From: Ectocarpus siliculosus
Lineage: Eukaryota; Sar; Phaeophyceae; Ectocarpales; Ectocarpaceae
Direction: 5' to 3'
Assembly: GCA_000310025.1 (NCBI GenBank)
Contig: FN649742.1
Span: 4,476,397 to 4,491,703 of the forward strand
DNA: 15,307 nucleotides
The notes under the pieces are model-generated. The model saw only the letters and a list, made by a program, of their open reading frames with translations, was not told the origin of the DNA and did no database searches. The position numbers and the translations under genes are program-made. Positions 1 to 9,900 of the stretch are shown here, in pieces. Each line of letters begins with the position of its first letter. Position 1 is the stretch's first letter.

Positions 1-862
1 GCACTTCGCGCTGGTGTCTGGATGGACCGCACACTAATGGGTTACGAGGATGGCAGAGGGTGATGGAGACTCGAGCGTGGGCACATGACTGTTGAACTAC
101 CCACCTTCTAAGGGTCGACCATCCGCCACGCGCCACGCGTCCGAGAGAGGACGGAGATGTGCGAACACCCGGGGGGGGTTGGGGGCGGGGGGAGGGCCCG
201 CAGATACACGGCAGTGTTCGGACGTGCGACATACCATTATTTTTGAACATCTGTTTGTCCCCTCTCGGTAGCCGTGCCAGCAGTGTATGCGGAATACAGC
301 GACGAGGATCAAAACATGCGGTCTGGCAGACAGCCTTCGGGCGCGCCGACGAAAAAGCACTATAATATACGTCCCGCTCTATATAACGCCCACCAAAGGG
401 AGAGAATTCACGACAGCAGTAGTAGTTGAACCAAGCACCTGCTGAGAGCGTGGCCGTAGCGAGAAGCATGTTCGCCGTCGTTCCACCAGGCTATGGATGA
501 TGAAGTGCCGCTTGACTCATAGAACCGTCGACGAAAGATGTGAACTTGAATCACAGTTCCACGCAATTCTCTTGCATGGAATTTGAATCGACTCCAAATA
601 CGCCCAGTACCCAGCCGGTTTCCCTCCATTAACTGTGGAGACTTCAACACATCCCCGTTCGACTGTGGTCATATCTCGCATGGGTAGTCTTTCTGTGTTT
701 GTATTGATGTTTTCCAATGGATCCTCGAGTCGGACGTTTGGATCTCTTCCCCTAACGGAAAAACTTGGTGGCCGCGAGCGTAACGCCTCCCTTGTTTTTT
801 CCCGTCAGTCGCTCAGCAGGCGCACCCGTGCAGTTAGTTTGTGGGTAGATCGTGAGAGAGAC
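1..862. other. Upstream sequence of the synthase gene, no supported gene
   Basis: I see no convincing exon on either strand. Open frames are short, rich in Arg, Ser and Cys, and carry no recognisable motif. A G-rich tract lies at about 171-200. The plus frame that continues into the synthase exon is already open from 635, with in-frame ATGs at 680 and 710, so part of 635-862 may be 5' UTR or an N-terminal extension. No TATA box or other promoter element stands out. Confidence 0.5.
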
Positions 863-1018
863 ATGGCGGTGTCAGGAAGGACGGGCGTGGCCGCCTGTAA
901 GCTCTTGATGCGAGCTCGTGTGCAGAGACAAGCCTGTGCTGCTAGCAGCCGAGCACGCCCCTTGCAGCCACAGAGGCCATCTTTTCGTGAAGAGGACGTG
1001 CTCTACATGGACAACCAC
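863..1018 (+). CDS. Synthase exon 1: targeting-like N-terminus and start of catalytic domain
   Basis: This exon encodes residues 1-52. The ATG at 863 has a good context (GACATGG). The peptide begins MAVSGRTGVAACKLLMRARV and is basic until EEDVLYMDNH, where the conserved domain starts. It ends at CAC followed by GTGAGC, phase 0, and the join to exon 2 makes DNH-VLLVNKPAG, the expected family pattern. An in-frame ATG at 680 would add 61 residues beginning MGSLSVFVLMF; nothing in the sequence excludes it. Confidence 0.82.
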
Positions 1019-4000
1019 GTGAGCTGGACTGCTGTTAATGGGTCGTATGTCGTAGGTGGGTGTTGGTTCAGCAGCTTTCTCTCCCTCTGCTCACATCACC
1101 AAAGTATGAACGATGCAACGTGTAGCTCAAGAGGGGTGGAATCGCAAGCTCAGCTTCGGCCGAAAACGAGAAACAATTTTTGTGATGCGGCGGGACTGTC
1201 AGATCTTCACCTCTCTCTCTCTCTCTCTCTCTCCCTGTCTTTCTGCATGGGGTGCTCTCAATACATGTACGATGCTCACGGTTTTGTGGTGCACCAAGAA
1301 GCCATCATCAGGACACCGAGATTGATTCGTCCTGCCTTGTTTTCATCGCATGTTCTGCCTCCTGTAGATGCTACAGCGTCATGCCCACGACGATGAATTT
1401 GTGACCATACCGCGCTCTTTCATCTCGATTGTTTGCTCCTCATGGAGCATGTCAACGGTAAGAAACCAGCGTGGCCGCTGTTCAGGAAGATTAGCATAAT
1501 CCTTGTTTGACGGCAGTCCGGGCTTGATTGCCGCGTTTGGTTTGGGCAACAACGGGACCGGTAGGTGCTTCTCGTAAACAAGCCGGCGGGGCTTCTGTCT
1601 CAGAGCGATCGCACCGGGGACGTGGACGTGGCCGCGCTTGCTCGGGAGTACGTTAGGGTGGCCGCGAACAAGACTGGGGAGGCGTTCGTTGCCTTGGTGC
1701 ATCGCCTCGATCGACCAGGTGGGGAATGGCTGCTTGTTTTCCGCGGATTTAGTTTCAAAGTGGACGTTTTTTATGTACATAATGACTTCAATTTTATTAT
1801 TCCTTAATTCTGTTGTGATAGCAACTCGACGAGTATCGTCGCGTTGCCTGTCTGAAGCTTTCCAGTTTTTTAGCGGTTAATGAAGTCGGGGGCGCACACC
1901 GCTCGCCCACCGAGCACGACAAAGAGTTCTGTACACAGAGTAGATGACATAATAAGATGTCATACCCCCTGAATTTTGTTTTTAATTTTCAAAGCTCGAC
2001 TACTCCACAGCAGAAAGCGTGGCGTGGCCGGGCGGCGTTGGCACCGATGGCTTTCCGAAACAAACCTATTATCGTTTGACATCCTCGTCGTCGTGGACTG
2101 ACATTGTTAGCTGTGAATATCGATGATGCGATATACTAATATGTCACCTACCGGTACATGCCATGCATAAGAACAAGGAGCACCCTCCATACTCCAGTAA
2201 GTTCTTGTATTTCTTTAGTAGTTGAATTAATTGAAACCTCTCATTATAATACCCATCCATGAAGAAGTCGTTTTATACGCTAATACTTCATAAGTGCTGC
2301 AAAAACTATTCATGGACGAACCCAGCAGTTCCGTTGTTGTTGTCTTGACAATCAATTACAATCCCGTTCGTTCTGCTCTCTCTACCCCGTACCTTCTTCG
2401 TCTGTCCGTACTACTACGTATGATATAGTCTGACACTTGACGCGGTCGATCCCCGCCGCCGTGGTCACAGGCTAACTTACCCAGAAAAGTTACACGAAAA
2501 TAAAATTGATCCTATAAGAAGGGTCCGCGAGTCAACGACAGATTAGTCTAGGACCCCCCGCTCGCTTCAATACGCTATGCGAGGTAGTAGCCATAGACTG
2601 GACAACAAAGAAAAAAAAAGCAAAAGAATAATAGAGGCGACCTCGCGCGCACCCGAAAAACCCGTCAGTCTTCGACCGGCACTTCTCACTACGCCCATTT
2701 ATCCATGCACATGCACTTTTTGGTGCCGAGGGGCTCCATGCTTTCAAGAATGCCGCAAATCATCTCGTTGATCTTTTTCTGTCGTTTACATACATACATG
2801 TAGTACGCACGTCACACCCGAATGAAAAGGAGAACACACCAGAACGCGCTCTCCGCACGCTGGGAAAGAATCCGGGACTAAATGAATGCGAACCCCAGAG
2901 GATGCGCTTTTCACAGCAGTAGGTTTCCTCTCCGAAACGAAAGAAACGGACGGGAGAGAGGGAACAAAGAAAAAAGAAGAAGCGTGTAGTACGCGTTCCC
3001 CGTCATGGACATTTAATAAGAGTCGTATTGTGGCAGTGGCCAGGAACCTCTCTCTCTCTCTGCGATCAGGTCAGAAGGCCACCAGTCCCCAGGCTCTCTG
3101 TTGTACCCACCCATGGACGGACGCAGCAGTAGCAGCGCATATCCTGTACAGACAACTAATACTGCTGAAAATATTGGAGACCACGAATCAAACCGACAGG
3201 TGGGTCGTGGGTGGGCGGGGGACCCTAAGAAACAGCCAGACTCAGCCAGTTTACATCCTCACAGTTTCTTGCAAGCAAAAACGAAGGGCGATAAAAAAAG
3301 AGAGACCGCCAGCGACAGGAAACAAAGAAGTAGAGGAGAGCAGAGCTAAGAAACAAGTGAAGAAACAAGGCCCCCTTGCCGCTCTGACCCACCGGAAGCT
3401 TTCCATGTACCGCAGCAAACAGCAGGGGCAGCACCCACTACCTCACAACATGCAGTACCCGGGTACACGGACTGGTACGTATTGTAGTAGAAGTTTAGTC
3501 TCTCTCTCCGGTAAGAACGATAACGCCCGGGCGAACTTGAACTTGTAGTCACAAGAAATAGCGTCATGATGACGTACTTCATTCTGCTTGCCGTGGGAGA
3601 TGCGCATCATTGCGCGAGGAAGGCGTTAACTCCTCGTACAGAATATTATGCTGCCGTAGACCCTACCTATCCCTCAAGCTCAACCACAGCTGTACCCGAT
3701 ACATGATAGCATCATATCCAGCTGTAGAAGAATCGAAAAAAAAACTGTCTTCTTGGTGGCGAAGCGGACCCTCTTTGTTGTGACTCTCCAACTGCTTGCT
3801 ATTCGTGGATGGCCACATGGCGACACAGACAGACAAAATCTAGGGTTTGACGTCGGTCTTATCCGCCGCAGGAGGTTGAAGCTATACTCAATGTCGGGGA
3901 GGGGTCGTGATTTGCAATTCCCTACGGAACCGTACTTGAGGCGCCATGAAATTTGCACTGCAGTAGCCGAGGTTGTTAGTCGGTAGGGAAACACAAAAAA

Positions 4001-6151
4001 AACAAAATTCATGGGTGGGTTGGTTGAGTGGGGGACCCCAAAACAATGAAACAGTCGCGGTTCGCGTTGTTCTGCGGCCCTACCGGCGAAAAACATCGTC
4101 GCCGCTCTGAACCGCTGGAAGCTGTCACACAGCACTACATGTGCGGCGAACCGTAGGGGCCATGCGCATTTCTTGACGGAAAGAGGCGGCGCCCATCGCC
4201 TCACATGCAGCAACCGGGTACACGGATAGCCTCCTACTCAGCGAGATGCAAAACGATTGATTGCCATTGACGTTCGATGTTATTGGGACCCTAACGGCAA
4301 AAATGCAACAGAGAGAGAGAGGTAGAGACTAAAGGAAGGGAGACTCGAGAAGACAATGCATGAACTCTAGAGAACACCCACTCTCATCCCTCTGGCCCAC
4401 CGCAGGCTTGAACACGTGTAAGGAACGGCGACATCCGCCGATGTGCGCTCAGCAACAACAAACACGACAAAAGAAAAATAGTCTACAGTAGTCGTCGTTT
4501 CTGAACTGCTGTGGAGATACTGCCTGTAAGTTGGTGGAGACTTTCTTTCTTTTCTAGTTTGAAGTGGCAACAAAGAAGAACACGACTATCTGTGTGTGTA
4601 GACTAGAAGCACGACGGACGAACTATTATCTCAATGCGCTTGCCGTCGCGGTAGATGCGCACCGCTACCGCTATACGAAGGAGGAGACTGTTGTCACACC
4701 TGACTACGATAACCGTACGACCATTGCAGCAGCACATTCCGAGCATAACAGCAGCAACCACAGCAGCAGCCGCATTTGTACACATGGTCACTCAATAACA
4801 AACGCAAAAAATAAATAAAAAAAGATTGTGGCGCGCAGCACGCAGGACCCTCTTTCGCTGTTCAACCTGCCGTTCCCATGGCGAAACAGGGCAAGGAACA
4901 GTCAAGGTCAACTCTTGCCGGCCACAGGAGGCGGAAGCTGCTTAAACTCGGGGACGGCTCATGGTTTGCGATTCCACACCGAACCATACTCGAGGCGCCA
5001 CGAGATTTACACTGTTGCTCGAGATCGGCATTTGAGACAGGGTCGGGCAAGGGGTGGGCTATGCGAATAAAAGTTCCACGGATATTGAAAGATGAGACTG
5101 AAGCTAAAGCTTCAGAATTGCTAGTTGTGTGCTGAATCCTGGACTCCTCTTTTCTGTCTGTGGATAAGGACAAATTCGTTTGGTTTTGTACCTAACGACG
5201 ATTCTACTCCATGCGTTATGTTGTACGCTATCTGTCCAAAAATTTGATGATTTTGCCTGCTGCGAACTCTGCAACGCTCCGGTGCGCGACGCGCGCACAC
5301 TCAGCCCGCCCTCTGACCGTGTACCCTCGCCCGCCCCAATCTTTCTCAAACTGCTGCTGTCAACCCGGGCTTGCTTCTCGTCGTTTCTGTTATGTTATGA
5401 AGTCTCAGGGGTGATGTGCGTGGCTCGCACGAGCAAGGCCGCCGCTCGCCTCTCGGCCAGCTTTCGAGCCCGGGACGACGTCGAAAAGATCTACCACGCC
5501 GTGGTCGCCGGCAGCCTCGCCGGCCGCGGCATCCGCCAAGACTTGCTGGTGTCTCCGGACGCGAGCGGGGCCGTCGCGAGGCGCGGCAGGGGGCCGAGGG
5601 CAGGGTTGTCATCAGTCCCAGCCAGAGGCGGTGCGGGTGGTCGCCTGCTGGCCGCCGGGCCAACGTCATCGCCGGACGGAAAGCTCGCTCAGCTCGAGTG
5701 GGAAGCGATCAATGTGTCCTCCTCGTCCGCCGTTCGGCTCCGTTGCCCTCGAACCGGGAACCCGCGAACGCTAGTCCGCGTGCGGCTCATCACGGGGCGG
5801 AAGCACCAGATCAGGGTGCAGCTTGCCGAGATGGGCCACCCCGTTGTCGGGGACACGCGGTACGGTCGCTCTAGGGGGGGAGATGCAACCGACGAATCGG
5901 CGGTGCCCCCTCCCCGGCGGGCGGGCAGAATAGAGCCGCTTGAGGACCGGAGTATTTTGCTGCACGCGAGCGAGTTGATAGTGCCGCACCCGACACGTGT
6001 AGGGGCCACGGTTCGAGCCGTGGCGGCGCCGCCCGGGATGTGGAGCGACCTGTGCGGCCGTTCCTGTATCGACGAAGTTTTCGGCGATCAGCCGGCAACA
6101 GGGTCGGTCGTAGAATGTGCTCGTGGTGATCATTTTGACGTGACAATATAA
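863..6151 (+). CDS. RluA-family RNA pseudouridine synthase, probably organellar (3 exons: 863-1018, 1565-1718, 5403-6151)
   Basis: The gene encodes an enzyme predicted to isomerise uridine to pseudouridine in RNA. The spliced protein has 352 residues. In order it shows the entry motif VLYMDNHVLLVNKPAGLL (46-63), the catalytic motif HRLDRPVSG with Asp101, the KIYHAVVAG strand (132-140, Tyr134), the LITGRKHQIRVQL motif (232-244) and ILLHASEL (288-295). These are the standard landmarks of RluA catalytic domains. There is no S4 domain, so it resembles the short bacterial RluA relatives. Residues 1-40 are rich in Arg, Ala and Ser with no acidic residue, like a mitochondrial presequence; plastid targeting is possible. 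Intron 1 is phase 0 (1019-1564) and intron 2 phase 1 (1719-5402), both GT-AG. Residues about 144-196 look longer and more Gly/Arg-rich than usual. The family call is firm; the RNA target and organelle are inferred. Confidence 0.92.
1019..1564 (+). other. Synthase intron 1 (546 nt, phase 0)
   Basis: The intron starts GTGAGC and ends GGTAG just before the GTG codon at 1565. An in-frame TAG at 1562-1564 shows that exon 2 cannot extend upstream. It contains a (CT)n microsatellite at 1211-1233. A decoy segment, 1368-1457, has a good acceptor and a GTAAGA donor. Confidence 0.8.
1211..1233. repeat. (CT)n microsatellite in synthase intron 1
   Basis: Eleven uninterrupted CT dinucleotides, then CCCTGTC. 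It lies in the intron and does not affect the reading frame. Confidence 0.95.
1565..1718 (+). CDS. Synthase exon 2: NKPAG and catalytic HRLDR motif
   Basis: This exon encodes residues 53-103 plus the first base of codon 104. It contains VLLVNKPAGLL (53-63) and HRLDRP (98-103) with the catalytic aspartate at 101. The reading stops conserved at CCA-G followed by GTGGGG, a GT donor in phase 1. Without splicing, the frame runs into unrelated residues (GGEWLL). Confidence 0.92.
3094..3471. repeat. Diverged repeat copy A in synthase intron 2 (internally deleted)
   Basis: The 3' part matches copy B. Bases 3379-3405 agree with 4101-4127 at 22 of 27 positions. Bases 3440-3471 agree with 4198-4227 at 27 of 30 positions plus a 2-base gap, including CCGGGTACACGGA. 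Weaker matches (CTCTCTGTTGT at 3094, the G-rich run before GGGGACCC at 3219) suggest a copy with about 100 bases lost internally. The element type is unknown. Confidence 0.55.
3586..4227. repeat. Diverged repeat copy B in synthase intron 2 (fullest copy)
   Basis: Its 5' and middle parts match copy C and its 3' part matches copy A. Bases 3895-3960 align without gaps to 4949-5014 with 53 of 66 identical, and 9 of the 13 differences are transitions. GCTTGCCG at 3586 recurs at 4638, an offset of 1052 that is nearly the 1054 of the aligned block, so the homology spans most of a unit. An A-run at about 3736-3744 precedes the block shared with C. Confidence 0.6.
4638..5060. repeat. Diverged repeat copy C in synthase intron 2
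   Basis: It matches copy B at a constant offset of about 1054 bases. Shared stretches are GCTTGCCG (4638), GGACCCTCTTT (4845), CATGGCGA (4877), CAGGAGG (4925) and the block 4949-5014. It lacks the 3' part shared by A and B. An A-rich stretch (4805-4823) lies before GGACCCTCTTT, as it does in copy B. Confidence 0.6.
5098..5115. repeat. Perfect short palindrome in synthase intron 2
   Basis: CTGAAGCT and AGCTTCAG form 8-base arms around a two-base AA centre. It may be chance; no function is implied. Confidence 0.6.
5403..6151 (+). CDS. Synthase exon 3: rest of catalytic domain and C-terminus
   Basis: This exon supplies the last two bases of codon 104 and runs through residue 352 to a TAA stop at 6149-6151. 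Choosing the acceptor at 5401-5402 restores HRLDRP-VSGVMCVART, the family consensus; the nearby AG at 5407-5408 would drop the conserved VS. Motifs are KIYHAVVAG, LITGRKHQIRVQL, GDTRYG and ILLHASEL. The tail after PPGMWSDL is about 35 residues with no recognised motif. The GC-rich codon use continues that of exon 2. Confidence 0.92.
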
Positions 6152-6753
6152 CCTGTCTCGGACGTTGTTGCAATGTTTTTTTATCTCTCCACGCCAATCG
6201 CTGCTTCGGCAACGGCAAAAAGACGCTTCTAGAACATGATGCCATGACTTCGAGCGGGCTATTGCCGCTGGTGGTGTGGCTGTGCAAGAACTTCAACGCG
6301 GGGGTGGGCACTACGTATCTTCTTTCGTTCACAATTCCGCTATTATTAGGCTACCAGAGTCCACCACTGATGCATACAACCTCCTATTTTCTGCGGCGAT
6401 TATCACAGCCATACATGTCTTCCGCATGGCGAAGCCCGCAAACTCAGAAAATACACACAAACACATCGCAGCGGGACTACCCTATCGGTTTTACGACAGA
6501 ACACAAGCCCACGCTCCACGCTCTACTCTCGACACGCATGAAACCAATATGGGCATCTGTATGGACATGTTCAAACGACGAAGTGTGGCATACACCCAGC
6601 TCTCCCTCTCGTGCGCGCGCGACAACGCATGGCAAAATTACAACTCGAGATAACAGGAGCAATGCTTCGCCTGAAACCGATGCGTGGTCAATCCTCTAAC
6701 GCAATCAACAACGGGAACCCCCTCCTCCCCCCCCCTCCCGCCTATTCCTCTTT
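6152..6753. other. Spacer between convergent 3' ends
   Basis: This 602-base stretch separates the two facing stop codons and should hold both 3' UTRs. No canonical AATAAA is seen near either stop in the expected direction. Two overlapping plus frames are open (6244-6699 and 6276-6653), but neither has a recognisable motif or start support, so I do not call them. A C-rich tract lies at 6720-6739. Confidence 0.6.
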
Positions 6754-6915
6754 TCATTGTGCCCCCTCTTTGGCCTTGAGAGCTCGCTTGGCCATGATCC
6801 TGAACAGCACTCGGGGCGCGAGCGCTCTTAGCAGCACCGCCACTTTCGTCTTGAGGTCGGCAATCACCACCTCGTCTTGGTCCTCGGACACCGCCTGCCA
6901 GATCTCATCGGCCAC
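6754..6915 (-). CDS. Reductase exon 6: C-terminus
   Basis: This exon encodes residues 316-368 and a TGA stop at 6756-6754. VADEIWQAV, VVIADL, LLRALAPRVLFRIM and a basic tail match the DHRS7B C-terminus. The end, KAKEGAQ, is not a PTS1 peroxisomal signal, so any peroxisomal placement must rely on the N-terminal anchor. Confidence 0.9.
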   Translation of the reverse strand: MADEIWQAVSEDQDEVVIADLKTKVAVLLRALAPRVLFRIMAKRALKAKEGAQ

Positions 6916-9900
6916 CTTCGAAGCAACGCAACGAGAGAACGAACGCGAAGGCGATAATGTCTAACCGAAATGTAGGGCGCAAGGAAGGTCGACTGCAGTG
7001 CAAGAGAGACATGTGGCGAGCCATTCGCTCTCTTTTGAGACCTCGACACTGACCATCCGGTCTGGAAATCAATTCCGGCACAGCAGCGACACTTACCCCT
7101 GCAGTATTGCACAAGTCTCGATTCAATATTGTCCACCCGTATTGTCTACGGTTGTCGCAAGTCGGCACCACAGCGTTCACACAACAGCAGCAGCAGCGGT
7201 ATCAGGCAGGAGCACAAGCAAGCCCCGGGTCACGTTTCCCACCTCCCTCGGGTCACGACCTTGCGCGGTGGTGGCGTCCATTTGAGCATGCTTGGTGCCG
7301 TCCGCAGTGAGCGCGTTAACCGACAAGCTGCAAAGAGCGAACGAACGAACGCAGACAGACAGACAGACAGACAGACAGACGTTCCGAGAAGGAGACTGCA
7401 AAGTTCAAACATCCACGGCGTAGCTTGTTCGGAAAGGAACCAAGAAAGACCTTCATCCGGTTCGGAACACCAGAAAAAAGGGGTAAGCAAAGGCGGCTTC
7501 AACTTCTAGCCCGGGCTCGGCGACTGCTGTGCAAAAAATCAACGAAAGCCATCCATTACCCCGACCAACCAACCCAACCAATTGGGGGGGTGGGTGGGGG
7601 TGATGGGGGCGCACTCTCTGAGCGTCTAAGACCACCTGAAGCTGTCCAAATGCCAATTTTCCCTCTTGCCACATGTGTTGACGAACCTGGTGCGGACGTA
7701 TCCCGGGAAGATGTTGAGAACGCCGACTCCCCTGCGTGCTTGCTCCGCCCTCAAGCTGTCGAAGAACCCGACCAGGGCGTGCTTTGAGGCCGCGTAGCTC
7801 GAGCGATTGGCCATGCCGAACTTGCCCTGCAGAAACAAAAACAAAAAATAACTCGCTTATTTCATGTCTATTCAAGGCCAACACATGGGGGTAGGGACCC
7901 TACTGTGCCTCCGTCTGCCTGGATGACGCTTCATCTAGAGGCACGAGCTGCTACGCTCAAACATTCGAAACTTCCTCTCGTGTCTACAGAATAAGCGTTG
8001 CCGTGTAAGACATGTTGATCAGGATAATTCTTGGGAGGTTTTTTGCTCTAGGTTCAGGTGCAGTACAGTACCTGGACGCTGTTGACCACCACGAACCGGA
8101 CACCCTCCGATCCCGAACCTGCACCCGGCCCTCCTGCTGCCGTCGTTGTTGGCCCGCTGCCACTCCCTTTAGCGAAAGTATCTGCTGCCGTCGCCTCGGG
8201 TGGCGTCGTCGGTGTTGCTAGCACCGCTGTTGCCCCAGTCGACGTCGCGGTTTTCCGTGTTTCCGGCGGCGGGAGATCCCGAGTCGCCTCTAGCAGGCCC
8301 TTCGCCAGGCCGACCGGGCCAAAGTAGTTGACAGCCATGACGCGTCTATCCACCTCGAGGGGTGTTTCTGCTACGCTCCCTCGAGTGGAAATCTGAGAAG
8401 AGTCGTCGTCCACGTTTGATTCAAGCACGATTGTACGTGATCGGTCAGCCAGCGAAGGAGGTGGGAAACGGAGAAAGAGAAAATACTTAACCTAGAGAGC
8501 TCCTTTTGTACTACAATAGGAACGACGATTCGATCGGACCAAGGCGCCACCTAGCTTGACTGAGCTATGTACAATAGCTGTGCAAGCCCCCAAGGTGGGG
8601 CGAAGTGACAACTCGGCAGAGACACACATCTGTTCACGGGGCCGAGTCGCCGGCGCGCAGAGTGTACCACTCTGTTCATACGACAAAAGGAAACATCTGT
8701 GCTTGATCGTGAAAGTTAGCGTTTCAGGTGGAAACACCGCTTTGCTCCACCCTAGAACGCAGAAAATATTCTGTCGGTCAATAGATGGATCCCCGCCGTT
8801 CTTCAGCAGACAGGGACATTCGCTCGCAAAATATTTTTGCTCACCCCGGCGTTGAGCACAAGCGCGTCTACCCGCCCGAACATTCCCAAGGCCCTCGCTG
8901 CCGCCTCCTTCTCCGCGAACTCCAAGTCCGCGACGTCGAACGGGAGCAACCGGACTCGTACCTCCCTGTCCTTGGCGGTAGCTTCGCATGCCCCTTTCAC
9001 CCTCTCCAGGGCGTCCTCGCGCCGCCCGCTGAGGATCAGCCCTTCCGCGCCTCCGGCCGCCGCCGATATCGCAAGCTGCTCGCCTAGCCCGGAGGAGGCG
9101 CCGGTAATCCAAATTACCTTGCCGGGCAGGTAGGCTATTCTTCTGCAAACGGCGGGGGGGGGGGAGGGGGGGGTCGAGAGAGCGGGGGATCAATTATTGC
9201 GGGAGAATGTTGTGGCGGGTGGCATAAAAAACAAGTGGAATGAGTAGAGAGTGGCTTTGTTTGAAAATCACGCTTCGCTTGCAAGCTGCTGTTGGCGAAG
9301 GCACCCATCGTGTTGTACAGCTCGGGGAGGCCCCGCTTTGGTAGGTCGGCTGGCGCGGGGTGCTCAATCTTTCATTCATGAACACATGGGAATCTTGTAG
9401 TGCCCTTTGTCTAGACTGCTTGTAGTATAGTAGAGAACTCAGATGACCCTCACTCATGTACAAGTACATGTTCTCCGTTTGAGACCCGCCCCTACAAGAG
9501 CACCAACAGCAATGCCGGCATCACTTCTTTCTCAGCGAATTTACCTCACACAAACACACTCAATTTAGTCCGGCATCCAGCAGAGTGCACTACATGCTGA
9601 TCCACATTCCACGCCCGCACTCCGCACTCCGCAACCCCAATCAACAAAACGCGGCGTGATTCCCAACCGTGCGGATTTCGATGCAACAGCAGTCAGCAGA
9701 CAGCAGTCAGTCCATTGATTCACAATTTCGTCCGGGAGTCCGCGACTCTTCTCACAGCAAGCCACGGCCAGCAGTGTACGCCAACAAGCACAAAACAATT
9801 CTCGAGCGGGTAAATAAACGGGAATGGAAAGTACGCAACCCACATGTGTTTACGGCAAGTAGGATTGATTTCGTGTTTGAATCGGAGAGTTTTTCGGAAA

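Larger units (their letters stand above)
1719..5402 (+). other. Synthase intron 2 (3684 nt, phase 1), repeat-expanded
   Basis: The intron begins GTGGGG and ends in TATGAAG at 5402, so HRLDRP joins directly to VSGVM with nothing missing. It is the longest intron here by about fivefold. Its second half carries at least three diverged copies or fragments of one repeat (about 3094-3471, 3586-4227 and 4638-5060), all in the same direction. It also holds short GA/CT tracts (about 3048-3061 and 4311-4322), CAG-rich sequence near 4745-4770 and a perfect palindrome at 5098-5115. Open frames inside it show no known domain. Confidence 0.85.

Noticed and set aside
1368-1457. Alternative exon before NKPAG with acceptor CTGTAG and donor GTAAGA, ending MST
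   Set aside because: It would replace VLYMDNH with SSWSMST before VLLVNKPAG. The 863-1018 exon gives the true family pattern in the correct phase, so this is treated as a decoy.
2886-3548. 220-codon plus-strand open frame
   Set aside because: It lies inside synthase intron 2 over repeat copy A, is Lys/Arg/Thr-rich and shows no domain. It is a chance frame.
3680-4213. 177-codon minus-strand open frame
   Set aside because: It covers repeat copy B and has no motif. The matching region of copy C is not open in the same way.
6244-6699. Overlapping 151- and 125-codon frames between the convergent genes
   Set aside because: Two different frames are open over the same bases, neither has a recognisable motif, and the place is where the 3' UTRs should be.
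8072-8392. Hidden intron inside the low-complexity part of reductase exon 3
   Set aside because: The best internal GT-AG pair has a length that breaks the reading frame, and the frame stays open throughout.
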